Below, in pieces: positions 23,030 to 34,027 of a DNA stretch of 64,000 bases. Under the pieces are notes generated by a model that saw only the letters and a list, made by a program, of their open reading frames with translations, ran no database searches and was not told the origin of the DNA. A program made the position numbers and the translations under genes. Each line of letters opens with the position of its first letter. Position 1 is the stretch's first letter. Source of the DNA: Isoetes taiwanensis (Eukaryota > Streptophyta > Lycopodiopsida > Isoetales > Isoetaceae); contig JAJEKV010000027.1 of assembly GCA_021234155.1 (NCBI GenBank), positions 9,746,716 to 9,810,715 of the forward strand, read 5' to 3'.

Positions 23030-24390
23030 TAGCTACGATGCGAAAATATGAATATCATAAAATAAGGAAGTGTTGTTTTCGCTTGCAGACCGGGCACGGT
23101 GCAAAATTATGTATAACATAAAATATGGAAGTGTTGTTTTCGCACCGTAGCTACTGTCTTGAAAATTCATTAGAGGTTTGATGGGATCACTTAAAGGGCC
23201 CAACCCCGATGCCGACATGGAAACCCACTAGGGTTGAGGCCCGAGACTCTAGGTTTCTAATGAACAAAGTTGTAGATTCAAATCGTATTTCATTAACAAT
23301 CTCAAGAGCGTGGTTACAAGTATCGCATTTGCCATATCCATAACCAATGGTTACATGCATTTCATCTTTGTGGCTATTATGCAACACTTTATTTCTTTCT
23401 TTTTTTAGGGGCATTGGCTCACGGTTGCCATGTCCACAACCCAATGAATACATGCATTTCGCATTGTAACCACTTTGCCCTTTTTTTTGTGACTTTTTTT
23501 TTTAGGCGTTATTCTGGGTCTTGAATTTGCCATGTCCACAGACCGACCGGATACATGCATTCCTATGACTCAGAAACCACGCCCTAAAAAATAAAAAATA
23601 AATTTTTTTTTTTTTAAAGGGTTACAAAGGCGAATTTGCCATGTCCACGGCCCGGGGATACATGTATTTCGCCTTTGTAACCACACCCTAAAAAAAAGGG
23701 CGTGGTTACAAAGTCGAATTTGCCATGTCCACAAATAGACGGATACATGCATTTCATGCCAGAACCACGCCTCTAAAAAAAAATTTTTTTTTTTTTTAGG
23801 CGTGAATTACGATCTTAATTTGCCATGTCCACAAAAACGGATACATGCATTTCTCGCACCAGAACTACTATGTGTGTGTGTGTGTGTGTGTGTGTTTTTT
23901 TTTTTTTTGTTTGTTTGTTTGTTTGTTTGTTTGTTTGTTTGTTTCTTTCTTTCTTTCTTTCTTTATAGACCGTGGCTACAGTGCGAATTTACAATGTCCA
24001 CAGCCCAACGGATACATGCATTTCGCAGATCAGAACCATCGTGTCAGCCTTTCATAGTCAATTTGACAATAACTAACGAGAGACTACTTTTGAACTCACA
24101 AAACACCACTCAAAATTTAATGAAACAAAAAGAGTTGTCATTGCCTAAATATCAATGTTAATTGCTCTAAATTACTGAAAACATCCTCATTAACTTCCTC
24201 CCTTCAATTGAACCTCTTCTTGTAGGCAACTATAAAATAAGAAAGCGTTGTTTTTGCACTGTAGCCACGGTGCATAAATGTGTATAACATAAAATATGGA
24301 AGTGTTATTTTCACCGCACCGTGAGCTGATGAAAATCGTGTATAACATAAAATATGGAAACGTTATTTTCGCGACCGTAGCTACTGATTG
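23030..24390. repeat. Complex array: ACATGCATTTCGC units between direct repeats
   Basis: At least seven units contain TTGCCATGTCCAC, then GGATACATGCATTTC, at about 23330, 23425, 23527, 23637, 23720, 23820 and 23985. Between them lie A-tracts and T-tracts next to CCACGCCC or GGCGTGG, so neighbouring units could fold back on each other. Both edges (23045-23160 and 24235-24390) carry a TATAACATAAAATATGGAA segment followed by GTGTT-TTTTCG and a GTAGCTACTG word, in direct orientation. The whole may be one element about 1.3 kb long. Open frames here are repeat artefacts. Confidence 0.65.
23868..23965. repeat. Compound microsatellite (TG)n(T)n(GTTT)n(CTTT)n
   Basis: A TG run is followed by a T run, then repeated TTTG units and TTTC units, all within the array above. 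Its position in place of a poly-T spacer suggests expansion from a T-tract. Confidence 0.9.
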
Positions 24391-24400
24391 TTAGTCACTC

Positions 24401-25040
24401 TTGCGTATCAAGCTGCTAGTAAGGCACTCACCTTCAAACTATCACAAATCAAGGTGTTGCTCAACGAGAATGGTAAAGAGTAAATCAGATAAGGCATGGG
24501 AGTTGTTTAGCACATGGTATGATAATGTAGTAGAGAAAGAATGGAATTTTAAATCGAAGCATCCAAAAGAGTTTGAGGAGGAGATAGAGGAGCTAGTTGA
24601 TGCAACTATTGTATACAATAATTTTGCTTGACAAGAGCGTTATGGTAGAGTGTAACGGGTTGCATATGGGGACATTCTTCATAGCTTCATGGCTAGAGCC
24701 GGACCTGACACAAAACTATGTTATGTGACCGATTTGCCTTTACCGAGCATGCAAGCTTTAATTAAGATATTTCCGGGCTGATCAAGACCGAATTAAGAGG
24801 TTTTTGAGGAGACTACCCCTTGAATCAAGGGGAAAAAAGGCAAAGAAAGTTTTTACAACAGAGATATTATGTTCAACACATACATGATTTACAATAAGTC
24901 AAACCAAGATGCCTGTTCTTCAAGTGTGGAGGTCGCTCGGATAGAATGTCCCGCCACCCGATGAAGGAGCAAATAGATCCCGCAGAAAAAGAAGCTCCCT
25001 CCGGAAAACGAGGAGAATGAGGAGGTATTGGAAGAGGAGG
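24401..25040 (+). pseudogene. Possible gag-like retroelement remnant
   Basis: An opening stretch on the + strand is rich in charged residues (KAWELFSTWYDNVVEKEW, then EFEEEIEELVDA). About 300 bases further on, in another frame, FFKCGGRSDRM looks like a damaged CCHC zinc knuckle, as found in retroelement Gag. Stops and frame changes lie between. Family assignment is weak. Confidence 0.3.
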
Positions 25041-25384
25041 TCTCTGAGAAGTTGGCCTTTAGCCCAAAGGTCTATATCCATAGCTCCAAAAGCTCACAAT
25101 GCATCTTCATCTATTGGTTGCTTCCAAGTGAACTTATTCTTGTAAGGCAGGCATCCTTTTGGCAATTGCACTCTAAATTGACCCTCGGAATTAGTTTGAT
25201 CCTCAAACGAAGTATTAGAACCAAGAACATTCAAAGGAATGCAATGACAACTTGGAAACCAAATACCTTTGCCATTGACGTTGCAAAAGACCGAGAACCG
25301 GAGCGGAGCTTAGAATTAGGAAGATTCTTGCCAACAAACAGAGCGAAATTTTCTGGCAAGAATCTGCCATAATTCGAATTCAAA

Positions 25385-25535
25385 CAATGCTTGGGCGCGA
25401 TGGCAAGGTCGTTGGCTTTCGATGGCGCCGATGGCAAACTTCGATGGCGCCAAGCTTCGATGGCAAGGTCGTTGGCGCCGATGGCGCTGATGGCAAGCTT
25501 CGATGGCGGCCGGCTTCGATGGCTGGCTTCGATGG
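25385..25535. repeat. GCTTCGATGGC minisatellite
   Basis: CTTCGATGGC, GGCGCCGATGGC and GGCAAGGTCGTTGG alternate at least eight times. The array is more GC-rich than its surroundings, and frames through it are artefacts. Confidence 0.7.
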
Positions 25536-25734
25536 TGGGAAAAGGAAAATCTTAGATGTAATCATTAAATTTTGTGGTCGTTAAGAAATAATGATTGCAA
25601 AGTTAGGTACGAGGTTAGGTTCGGAGGGGGGGAAGTTAGGTTAGGGGAGAGTGAAAGTTAGGTATGGAAGGGGGAAAGGTAGGTTCGGGATCCTACGTGG
25701 CAGCCCCCCCAATATACTCTTACAAGGCCCTTAT

Positions 25735-26025
25735 TTGGGTCAAAGCATAGAGGTGGGGGACACTTTTTCTGTCAGCGACACATGGTGCTTAGGGGGTGCT
25801 TTCCGGAGCTATTTTCTTTGTATTTTTTAAAAACATTTTTCTTTTATCTTTTTGATATTTTTTCCTGAAACGCATTCATATTACGCCTTGGAATACAAAA
25901 TTTCAGCTTCATCGGAGTTATAGAAAAAAAGATAAAAATAAGTAAAATTCCTCGCATTAGGTGCTTAGGGGGTGCTTGGCTGGCGCAAAAATGCCCCCCA
26001 GCTTCATGCTTTGACCCATTTGACC
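25735..26025. mobile_element. MITE-like element, about 290 bp
   Basis: The left end reads TTGGGTCAAAGCATAGAGGT and the right end, reversed, reads ATGGGTCAAAGCATGAAGCT; similarity continues for about 40 bases inward. An 18-bp direct repeat GGTGCTTAGGGGGTGCTT lies just inside each end, and the middle is A/T-rich. There is no coding capacity. The target duplication is not clear. Confidence 0.5.
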
Positions 26026-27913
26026 TCAAAAAAACTCTAATGTAGACTAGAAACTTGCCCACCGTTGGTGGGCTTTCTATGTGATTGTATATGAAGATTC
26101 GGAGACTAATGTGTTGTCTATGAGCAAGTGACGTTAATTGAGTTTTTAATGTATGATAAGATGTGGTTGTGTCCTCTGATGTGGGAAACCTAGTTTGAGT
26201 AGTGCCTTCATCTGTTTTGTTATTGCAAAAGTCCTCGTTGTTGGAAAAATGTAAAGCGCTTTCTTTGCCAAATCAGGCTTTTGTTTTTGATGCAGTTTGT
26301 CGATGTTAATGGATATTTGATCATGTTTCTCTTTCATAACTTGGTTAAAATTTTGCCTGTTGTACAGACAGTTGGAATGTATGTGGAATCCATTTTGCTT
26401 TTGCTAGAATTTGTTGGTATAATTTGCCTTCGCTATTCTATAAATGGAGATTAAATTAGATTGGTACTGTTCAATAGCTTGCAGATTGGTGATAGCATGA
26501 TCCACCGAATCCCCTTGAAGAACCACTGTTATGGCATGCAAGTCAAGACTGCTACCTAGTAAAATGACCCTTACATACTTTTTGAACTCCGCTTGCATTC
26601 TGAATTTCCTTTTCTTTCCACACTTGCCATGTTGGTAGCTTCTAGCTGATCAACGTTCTTCAGCCCTTGCCATTCAAGCATACATTGAATAACTAATTCA
26701 TATTCATCAATCACAACTCATCAGGGTCATGTCGTGCTTTAATATTTGAATGACATTACATACTTTTTGAACTCCGCTTGCATTCTGAATTCCAAGTATT
26801 GACGATTGGTGTCGATTGGCAAAGCATATCAGGCATTCGAGGCCTGGCCATTGAATCCTTAGATAAACATAAACAGTTTCTGGCTAATAAGGCAACTTTA
26901 TAAAATGTCTTTCAAGTTCGATCTAAAAGGCATAGCACCCTTCGCCTGTCATTCAAATAGTGCTTACCAGTCATTTCGTTTGATGACTGGTAGTTGTTGT
27001 CGAAAATTGCCTCCAACAGCCAGGATGATTTCTCCAAATGGTCTTGGATCTTGTTGTATTTCTTTTAATATGGTGTCGACTACTGTAAGTGCATCTGTAT
27101 GAGTCATGCTAATTCCTCTAATTTCTGCTAATTCCTCTAATTATTTCTGCTTGTCAGCTTGTTGCACGTAGTGCTGATGTAGATTCAGGAGTTAAAGGCA
27201 TTACTGATTCTGCTATCATGTGCAGGGCAAGCATCAAAAACTCTACAACTCAAAAGGCACTTAACATTAGAAAATCCCAACAAAAAGCTCCACCAGAAAC
27301 TTCCTTTGAAGTTGCGATACGTGAAGTGCTTCATTACTTAGGTTCACTTGATCAAGCAGAAATATGCTATGTCATATATTTCGAGAATATAGCACCATTA
27401 CACTATAGCTATAACAAAACCCATTTTTTTACAACAAAGTGCTGCCTTTGCATAGGAACAAACAGATTTATTTACCATATTATTATTTCTCCAAGATGCA
27501 AACTTGATTTAAAAGAGATAATTATTAAAATAATACCTTTGACAGGTCTGTAGTATTGGCTTTCTAGACTCCAAAATTTGTAATATACAATGAAGACAAT
27601 GTTAATCGCGCACAACATTTTTTATGTTAATTATAACTTAGTGATTCATTACGGTGCATATTTCTTCCTGGATTCAAGAAGGTCGAGGATACACTGACTG
27701 GTAAGAGTAGATAGGCCAGAGGAAGGAGTGTCAGTTAAAGATCTGCTTCTAGTTTTGGTGCACTAGTACAATATCTTGAACAACGTGTTAGCAAGTCATG
27801 ATCATATTATTGAGATAAGCATGTATTATCTTGTGAAATTGCTTTCATTGCAAAAAAGTGCATAGGAGTATGGATTGTACCGATAAATGTTTATTTGAAA
27901 GATGAGTTTTATG
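26026..27913. other. Intergenic, no gene recognised
   Basis: A 30-base sequence around TTTTTGAACTCCGCTTGCAT occurs twice in direct orientation (26578 and 26763). Short frames on both strands have no recognisable domain. Confidence 0.35.
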
Positions 27914-28010
27914 AGGGGGTTAATCCCCCTTGAGAGCCTGTTATGGCTGATAAACAGGTGAGCCTGTTTATCTCAGCCATAACAGACGAGCAAGGGAGAT
28001 TGACCCCCTT
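27914..28010. repeat. Long near-perfect hairpin, about 97 nt
   Basis: The arms at 27914-27958 and 27963-28010 pair almost throughout. The inner part is CTGTTATGGCTGA...TAAACAGG against CCTGTTTA...TCAGCCATAACAG, closed by a 4-nt loop; the outer part pairs GGGGGT-AAT with ATT-ACCCCC. It forms the left side of the element described next. Confidence 0.8.
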
Positions 28011-28310
28011 AACCAGCAGGCAAGCCGCCTCACCCAAACCTGCACCCATAGCTCCGATTAACACTCCCACATCTCGGTTTATCACAGGTTCGGCACTCTC
28101 CAGAGCACACAAAGATGAATTCGGCATCTGAATTCAGTCTGTTTATCACAGGTTCAGCATCTGAGGCTGAATTCAGCCTGTTTATCACAGGTTTGGCTGA
28201 ATTCGGAGGTGAGGCTGCATGTTCCCCTGCTATTAAGTGCCTGTTATGCCCTATCATAGGGCTGCAATCAACGGTGGGCAATGGTTGGGTCTGAAAGCCT
28301 GTCGGTTAAG
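27914..28310. mobile_element. Hairpin-plus-inverted-end element, copy 1
   Basis: After the hairpin comes CTTAACCAGCAGGCAAGCC (28008-28026). The far end reads GCCTGTCGGTTAAG (28297-28310), an inverted match to it. Between them CCTGTTTATCACAGGTT-type units and GAATTCGGC-type words recur, forming a minisatellite. There is no coding capacity. Its plan matches the element at 31.2-32.0 kb. Family unknown to me. Confidence 0.55.
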
Positions 28311-28765
28311 AGGTGATAAAGGCACAAAGATTCTATATTTAGTGATATCATGGTACCAATATTAATGGTTGAGCACGTACACACTTCAAAGCAAAAAAAT
28401 ACGTAGAGTATTTACATTTCTCTATTGATAATACCATTTCAGAAAAGTGAAAAAGCGAAAAGTTTTTTGAGTTTGGAGAACACGGAGGCATGATTATGAG
28501 CTGCCGCATTAACACGGAAGAGAACAAAAAGAGTAGGTCCAGATGACATTGCGATATAAACACGGATTTACAAAAGTTTAAAGATAAATTTTGGAAGTTA
28601 TGGCAACTTATGGAGCCGATTCTTCAATAACGACTTACCTTAGAGACATTTTGGCCATTTGGTACTATGCTCATATGTCCGCCACCTAAACGATTGCCCA
28701 TGTTATATATGTTATATATGGAGAACATAGCTCAGGAACACTATCATAGCATCCCTTCTGCAACA

Positions 28766-29815
28766 GCAGGAAGAACATTTGAAGCAGTCTATTGAGCAGT
28801 ACCGAGGTCGACTACCCACATCCCATGTTGTTGATAATGTCCTTAGGAAACTCAGGAATCTGAATCATGAAATTGCAATGTTCCTTCTTTGTTTAAGTTA
28901 GTTCTAGAGCTGAATTTGCTCACAACACATTTTCCTATAACGCGTTGGTTCAATTGCTATTAGAAGCACAAAAGCATGACTATGCCTGTAAGTATTTTGA
29001 AAATATGAAAGCAACCGAATGTATGCATGACGTTTATACCTACAACTCAATGATATCCTGTTTCTGTAAAACTAGGCATTTTGAAAGTGCCTTAGAAATG
29101 CTGGATGAAATGGATAAATGCCAAGTGCAAATCTGACCTTGTTACCTACGACACGTTGATTGATCCAATTTGAAAGCCTAAGACAGTAAGAAATCCCTCT
29201 TTTTTACTAGAGAAGATGGTGAAAGCTGGTTGTAAGCCTGATGTTCGTACTTTCAACACACTGATAAAGAGTAGTTGTACGATGGAGAAGGTAGAGCAGG
29301 CTTGTGAACTTCTAGGAAAAATGAAGCAAGAATGTTGCAGTTCAAATGTTGTGACAACATTTGATTCATGGGCTTTGTAGGGCAAAACCGATGGACCAGG
29401 CATCTATATGACTTTTGTAAACAAAGTCAGATACAACAGGCTTCTCATTTGCTGGTACAAATGATTGAAGATGGATATATTCCTGATGCTATCACTTACA
29501 CTTCTTCGTTGACTGGCCTGTCCAAAGGAAAGAAATTTGATGAAGCTCATGCCCTTTTCCAAAGAATGCTTCAAAATAATTGTGATCCAAATGTTGTGAC
29601 ATACATCTCTCATTGATGCCTTTTGCAAGGCCAGAGAATTGGAATATGCTTCTGCTCCTCTTATTTGATGATTGAGAAAGGTTGCAATCCAGATGTTGTT
29701 ACTTATACCAGTTTGATAGATGGATTTTGTAAAGCCAATAAACTGGCTGAGGCATACTGTCTTTATCATCAAACGGTTCAAACTGGATGTCAACCTAATC
29801 ATATACATATGTCAA
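28766..29815 (+). pseudogene. P-type PPR protein, pseudogene 1
   Basis: Broken coding pieces carry successive 35-residue pentatricopeptide repeats: HDVYTYNSMISCFCK, KPDVRTFNTLIK, IPDAITYTSSLTGLSK, DPNVVTY and NPDVVTYTSLIDGFCK. PPR proteins normally bind organelle RNA. Stops and frame changes at about 28900, 29136, 29200, 29370 and 29616 break the reading. The first segment (RLPTSHVVDNVLRKLRN) resembles the start of PPR pseudogene 2. No intron was seen, as usual for this family. Confidence 0.8.
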
Positions 29816-30475
29816 TCTGTTGGAACGATTCTGGAACCATCGAAGCTGATTCTATCTCTTAGCATCCCATTCCAGTCCAGAACTTCACTACAGTTTAACT
29901 CAAAATAACTGTGAACAATGGAAACATAGCCATTACTCAATATCTCTATGTTCTCTTCAGCGTACACTTGTTATCTCGCAAAGATACATAACTAATCAAG
30001 CTAATAAGTACACAGTAAATCCTTTACCAGAGCATGCATCTAATGATTCACAACGGCTTATCACTCACTTGAATCCTTGAAAACCCCACCTGAAAAAGAA
30101 GAACGAGTTGATGCCGCCTCTTCAAACTCTTGCCTCCACAGCTTGGATGCGATCCTCCTCTTAGTGCCTCCTCTGACCTCCTCCTCAGCACCACAGAGCT
30201 CCTCAAACCCTCTCTTGCAATAAAAATCTCTTTTGTAAATGCTTGGTCAAGGAAGCAAACCCTTGCTTATGTGCATGTTGCATGCATGCCTCATGTACGT
30301 ATGCAACTCATGTACGTACCATGCACAATTGCCTATAGTAAACCATAGGAGCCAGGACCATTACAGTCTCCCCTTCTAAAAATTAACCCATGTCCGTGGT
30401 TTCTACAATGGAAATAGTTTACAAAAAGCTTACGACTAGCTTAAAGAGACCAGAATAGGACATGTTCCAGCCATT
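29816..30475. other. Intergenic between two PPR relics
   Basis: No gene recognised. TGCATGCATGCC and the repeated words CATGTACGTA and CATGTACGTACCATG occur near 30280-30320. Confidence 0.35.
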
Positions 30476-30906
30476 ATGGTCCGGCATCAACTTCTCTCAA
30501 TTGTGCAAAACACTCGGAGAAATCAGCTAATGCAAGCACTTGCGGATTATCAGGGGCCTCCACCCACACCTCATGTCATTGGCAGCGTGTTGAGAAAACT
30601 GAAGGTCAAGGATTATAGAGCTGCACTGGTATTCTTTGATTGGGCTGAGTCCAGGCCGGAATTTTCCCACAAGACATTTTCCTATAATTGCTTGATCTAC
30701 TGGCTTGCCAGGGCAAGAAGGTATGTCGACGCGTGCAGATACTATGACAAAATGACTGACATGGATTGTATTGCTGATATAAATACTTATAATATGCTGA
30801 TCTCTTGTTTATGTAAAATAGGGTAGTTGGATAGGGCTCAAGGGATCTTTAGAGAGGCCCTTGGATGTAAACCCAATGTTGCAACTTACAACATTTTGAT
30901 TGGGGT
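30476..30906 (+). pseudogene. P-type PPR protein, pseudogene 2 (truncated)
   Basis: This piece starts with an ATG and has a basic, possibly organelle-targeting N-terminus. It continues PPTPHVIGSVLRKLKV, ALVFFDWAE and then PPR repeats: FSYNCLIYWLARARR and NTYNMLISCLCKIG. A TAG at about 30824 interrupts a repeat that continues in frame as DRAQGIFREAL and PNVATYNILIG. After about 30906 the similarity ends abruptly. P-type PPR proteins usually have ten or more repeats, so most of the gene is missing. It is a sister of the relic at 28.8 kb, in the same orientation. Confidence 0.8.
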
Positions 30907-31198
30907 TGGAGGATGGATCTGCTCTCCTCATAAAGATGATTTTCAATGCCTTTCAAATATTATCTCAATATTGTGCAGTATTTTTGCTTGTTATTTCAAG
31001 TTGGGATGGAGGTCACTTCTTAGATATCTTGGAAAACTGCCATTGAGGATGTGTGGACTTTTAACTAGCCATAGAGACGAACCATAGCATTTGGTCCTGA
31101 GCTTTGCTTGCTTTTGGTTTTGATATGCACATTTCTGGGAAATTCATAGAGATTCATATGGTGAAGAAGCCAACTTATGAGGCAGAGAAGAGGAGGAT

Positions 31199-31288
31199 AA
31201 CCCCTCCCTTGAGTGGGTTATGCAAAATAACCCACGAGGCCGTTAGGCCGAGTGGGTTATTTTGCATAGCCCACGAAAGGGAGGGGTT
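31199..31288. repeat. Long near-perfect hairpin, 90 nt
   Basis: Two 43-nt arms (31199-31241 and 31246-31288) pair with only five mismatches around the loop GTTA. The core of each arm is GTGGGTTAT-TGCA or its complement. Three of the mismatch sites are GA/TC steps placed symmetrically. This would be a very stable stem in DNA or RNA. Confidence 0.85.
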
Positions 31289-31439
31289 GGCCTCCCTTAA
31301 CCACAGGCCCGAGCGAGCTCCTTTCTGTTTTTTGTGCAGCAAGCTTTTTCCTTACAGTGATGCAGTGTGTATGGTTCTCTGTGTTTCTTCAATTTTTCCT
31401 CTGTTTCAAGCATGATTTTGAGTGGCAGAAGAGGCTATG

Positions 31440-31740
31440 GCAGATCAAGAGGGAAAATTGCCTTGCTTCCGGAATGATGCCGGATTTGATGCAAGAACAG
31501 GGTGAAACTGCCGGATTTGTTGCAAGAAGAGGGAAAATCGCCTTGGCTTCTGGAATGATGCCGGATTTGCATGCAAGGACACGATGAAGCTGCCGGATGA
31601 TGGCGGATTTGCATGCAAGAACAGGATGAAGCTGCCGGATTTGTTGCAAGAAGAGGGTAAAAGCTGCAAGAACAGGGTAAATCTGCCGGATTTGATGCAA
31701 GAACAAGGTGGAGCGGCCGGATTTGATGTTTTAATGCTTT
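31440..31740. repeat. GCCGGATTTG minisatellite
   Basis: About nine diverged units contain CTGCCGGATTTG or GATGCCGGATTTG, then TGCAAGAACAGGG or GCAAGAAGAGGG. Units vary from about 25 to 40 bases. Frames through it on both strands are artefacts. Confidence 0.75.
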
Positions 31741-32005
31741 AGATAGTGAGTTTGCCGGAACACAGCTGCCGAATCTGATGGATCTAGCAAGATTTGATGC
31801 TGAGTTTTGCCGCAGCAGAGTGATACAGAGTATCTGTTACAGTCGAATCTTTTCACAGAAGAATATTCGAAAGGTTATTTTAATAATTCATGGAATATTC
31901 TATAAAAGCGAACATTCGAGAGATTATCAGATATAACCCTGGCAAGATCTAACGGCTGGGAACGGTTGGATTCAGATAACTCGCGAGGGCCTGTGGTTAA
32001 AGGAG

Positions 32006-33345
32006 ATTTCGTGGATATTCTCCAGGAACTAATCATAGAAATGGCTTTTCAGATAGGGAACAACCCCTGAAAAAGCATTATTTACCAGAGGAGACACATG
32101 GGAAATGAGGCCAACATGGTTTCTTTATTTCAAAGATTGTATTGTGGATTGCTCACAGATAAGAAAAAGTAAAGAAAAGAAGATGAAGCATAGAAGCTCA
32201 TACCTGCAATGCAAGTCACAGCCTCTGAATATGGAGTAGCTTATATGGAGCGCCTTACAGTCCAAATGAATTGACGAACCTGGGGTATCTATCTCTATTT
32301 ATACCCGCATGAATCCCTAGAGAACCTCACACATAGAACTGTTCCAACTAAATCCAAGCTGGATCCAACTAAATCTTTGCTAAATCCAAAGTGAATCCAA
32401 TCCACTTCAAAATACAGCCGCCGATTCTGAAGACTGAAATATTAGAAATCTGAGGGCTAATTAATGATGCAACACATGGACGACATCTGATATCCGGGGC
32501 TTTAGGAAGCAAGTCTTTCACTTCTTCTGAGCTTCACAACAGCAATCTAGATAGATATTTATAACCCAATACTTCCGCTCGATTACGAACACTTGCCATC
32601 TGACTATTTAACAGCGAGATACGATTCATTAACCTCTGATTTCGTACATCATTGATTCACTGCTGGCGGCCAGCTAATAAAATCACTTGTCTAAATTTGC
32701 TCCACGAAATTGCAGTATCACTCATCGCTGTCTTTTCAAACCCAAATCGTGTCAAGTTCTACTCCACGAATTGCCAACGATTGTGGCAGTGACAACTGAA
32801 TTACTTGCAGCTCATGAATCTAGTTGGCCTCTGAGACCTGGCAATAGCAGAAAGAATGAGAAGTAGCGAAGGAAGCACATAGGGATAATTTTGATTTTTT
32901 TCTTTCTTTCCTTTTTTCCGCAACTCATGGAATCCTGAGGGAATCTAGGAATTGCATATTCCCTCTAAAGATTTATATATGTGTTGAAAAAATGCATTGA
33001 CAGAGTGTGTAAAGTATGTGGTAGATGTAAGTGGTGGGCTTAAATCGCTTTGTTCTTTTATTTGGCTATGGTGGAACAAAACAAGATTTCTTCTATTAGA
33101 CTTTAAAGCAAGAACTCAACTGAAAGCTCTGTCTGATTCCGTCTCATTTTGGTTGGAGAGTCCATCTCCGTAATTGCTCTCTCATGCCAGATTGACAAAG
33201 CCAAGAAGGCGAGAAAAGGGATCCAATTTGAAAAAAACAAGGTTGAGCATGCCTACGGGCATATCTTGCAAGAAGAAAACCATAGCCACTGGTGGACGTC
33301 TGGTCAAGGGCATCTCCTATCCGGTCAGCATCAGAAAGCGATGTC
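32006..33345. other. Intergenic, no gene recognised
   Basis: A repeated AAATCCAA(G/C)-TGGATCCAAC pattern lies at 32345-32405. No domain-bearing open frame. This is the left flank of the LTR insertion. Confidence 0.35.
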
Positions 33346-33350
33346 CTTGC
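33346..33350. repeat. Left 5-bp target-site duplication of LTR insertion
   Basis: CTTGC here is repeated at 41097-41101, immediately beyond the outer LTRs. Five bases is the usual duplication made by LTR-retrotransposon integrases. Confidence 0.8.
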
Positions 33351-33540
33351 TGATAAAATATGGAGGAAGAATAAAATATGAATTGAACAGACTGGTTGGA
33401 ACAGCCCCAACCGTGGCTTACAGTTATACGTGCAGTTGTGGCTCTTGAGATGAGACGTGCCCTTTGGCTTGGATCGCCAACTTGGCAGTCTAGTCAGCCT
33501 GCCACACGCACTTCTTGATCTTTAGATCATATCTTCAACA
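33351..33540 (-). repeat. LTR A (3' LTR of the array)
   Basis: 190 bp; on the - strand it begins TGTTGAAGATATGATC and ends CCATATTTTATCA. It differs from the other two LTRs at one or two positions only (for example AAT for AAC near 33381). Confidence 0.85.
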
Positions 33541-33549
33541 CTCCCCCTT
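33541..33549 (-). promoter_or_regulatory. Polypurine tract
   Basis: On the - strand AAGGGGGAG ends directly at the start of LTR A. This is the expected place for the plus-strand primer of reverse transcription. The same tract follows LTR B at 35638. Confidence 0.75.
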
Positions 33550-34027
33550 GATCAATAGATCAATGGAAATGTAAGTCTAAATTCCCTTTTTATCCCCTAA
33601 CAACATATTCCTCCTTAAACTGCTCTCAACTGGAGCCATCCAAATGAGCTTGAAACTGCTCATCACTAAATGAACTAGAGGCAACTGTAGACTATTTTTA
33701 GACTTCCCTTAGCAGTCAATCTACTCCCCCTTACTGCTCAACCTGAGCTCATCTAAGTGGCCATGTAAACTGCTCACTTTTCGATGGTCTAGGGAGTCCT
33801 CTAACTGCATCTAGAAAGTTTAATTTAACTTTCTATCTATACCCCATTAAGGAGAACTGAGGATGCATGATTACATTGTACTGCATTTCTCCCCCTTAAT
33901 CTTGCATCCGAAGATAACAAGATAAGACACTGGGTCCTCGTCCACTCCTGGCTGGGTATACTTACTAATTTTTGTAACTAACTACTTACTAAGACCTTTA
34001 ATTAACTCAATTAAATAGAGGCTTGGC

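Larger units (their letters stand above)
31199..32005. mobile_element. Hairpin-plus-inverted-end element, copy 2
   Basis: The hairpin is followed by CCCTTAACCACAGGCCCGAG (31294-31313). The far end is the inverted match GAGGGCCTGTGGTTAAAGG (31985-32003). Inside, a GCCGGATTTGATGCAAGAAC minisatellite fills 31440-31740. There is no coding capacity. The arrangement of hairpin, inverted ends beginning CTTAACCA, and internal minisatellite is the same as at 27.9-28.3 kb. Confidence 0.6.

Noticed and set aside
23802-24161. A 119-codon + strand frame
   Set aside because: Consists largely of microsatellite translation (runs of CV, F and LFVC).
26146-26598. Two - strand frames (63 and 64 codons) resembling a retroelement gag start
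   Set aside because: Charged and helical in style but with no knuckle or motif; insufficient to annotate.
31389-31706. A 105-codon - strand frame with repeated peptide units
   Set aside because: Translation of the GCCGGATTTG minisatellite inside a non-coding element.
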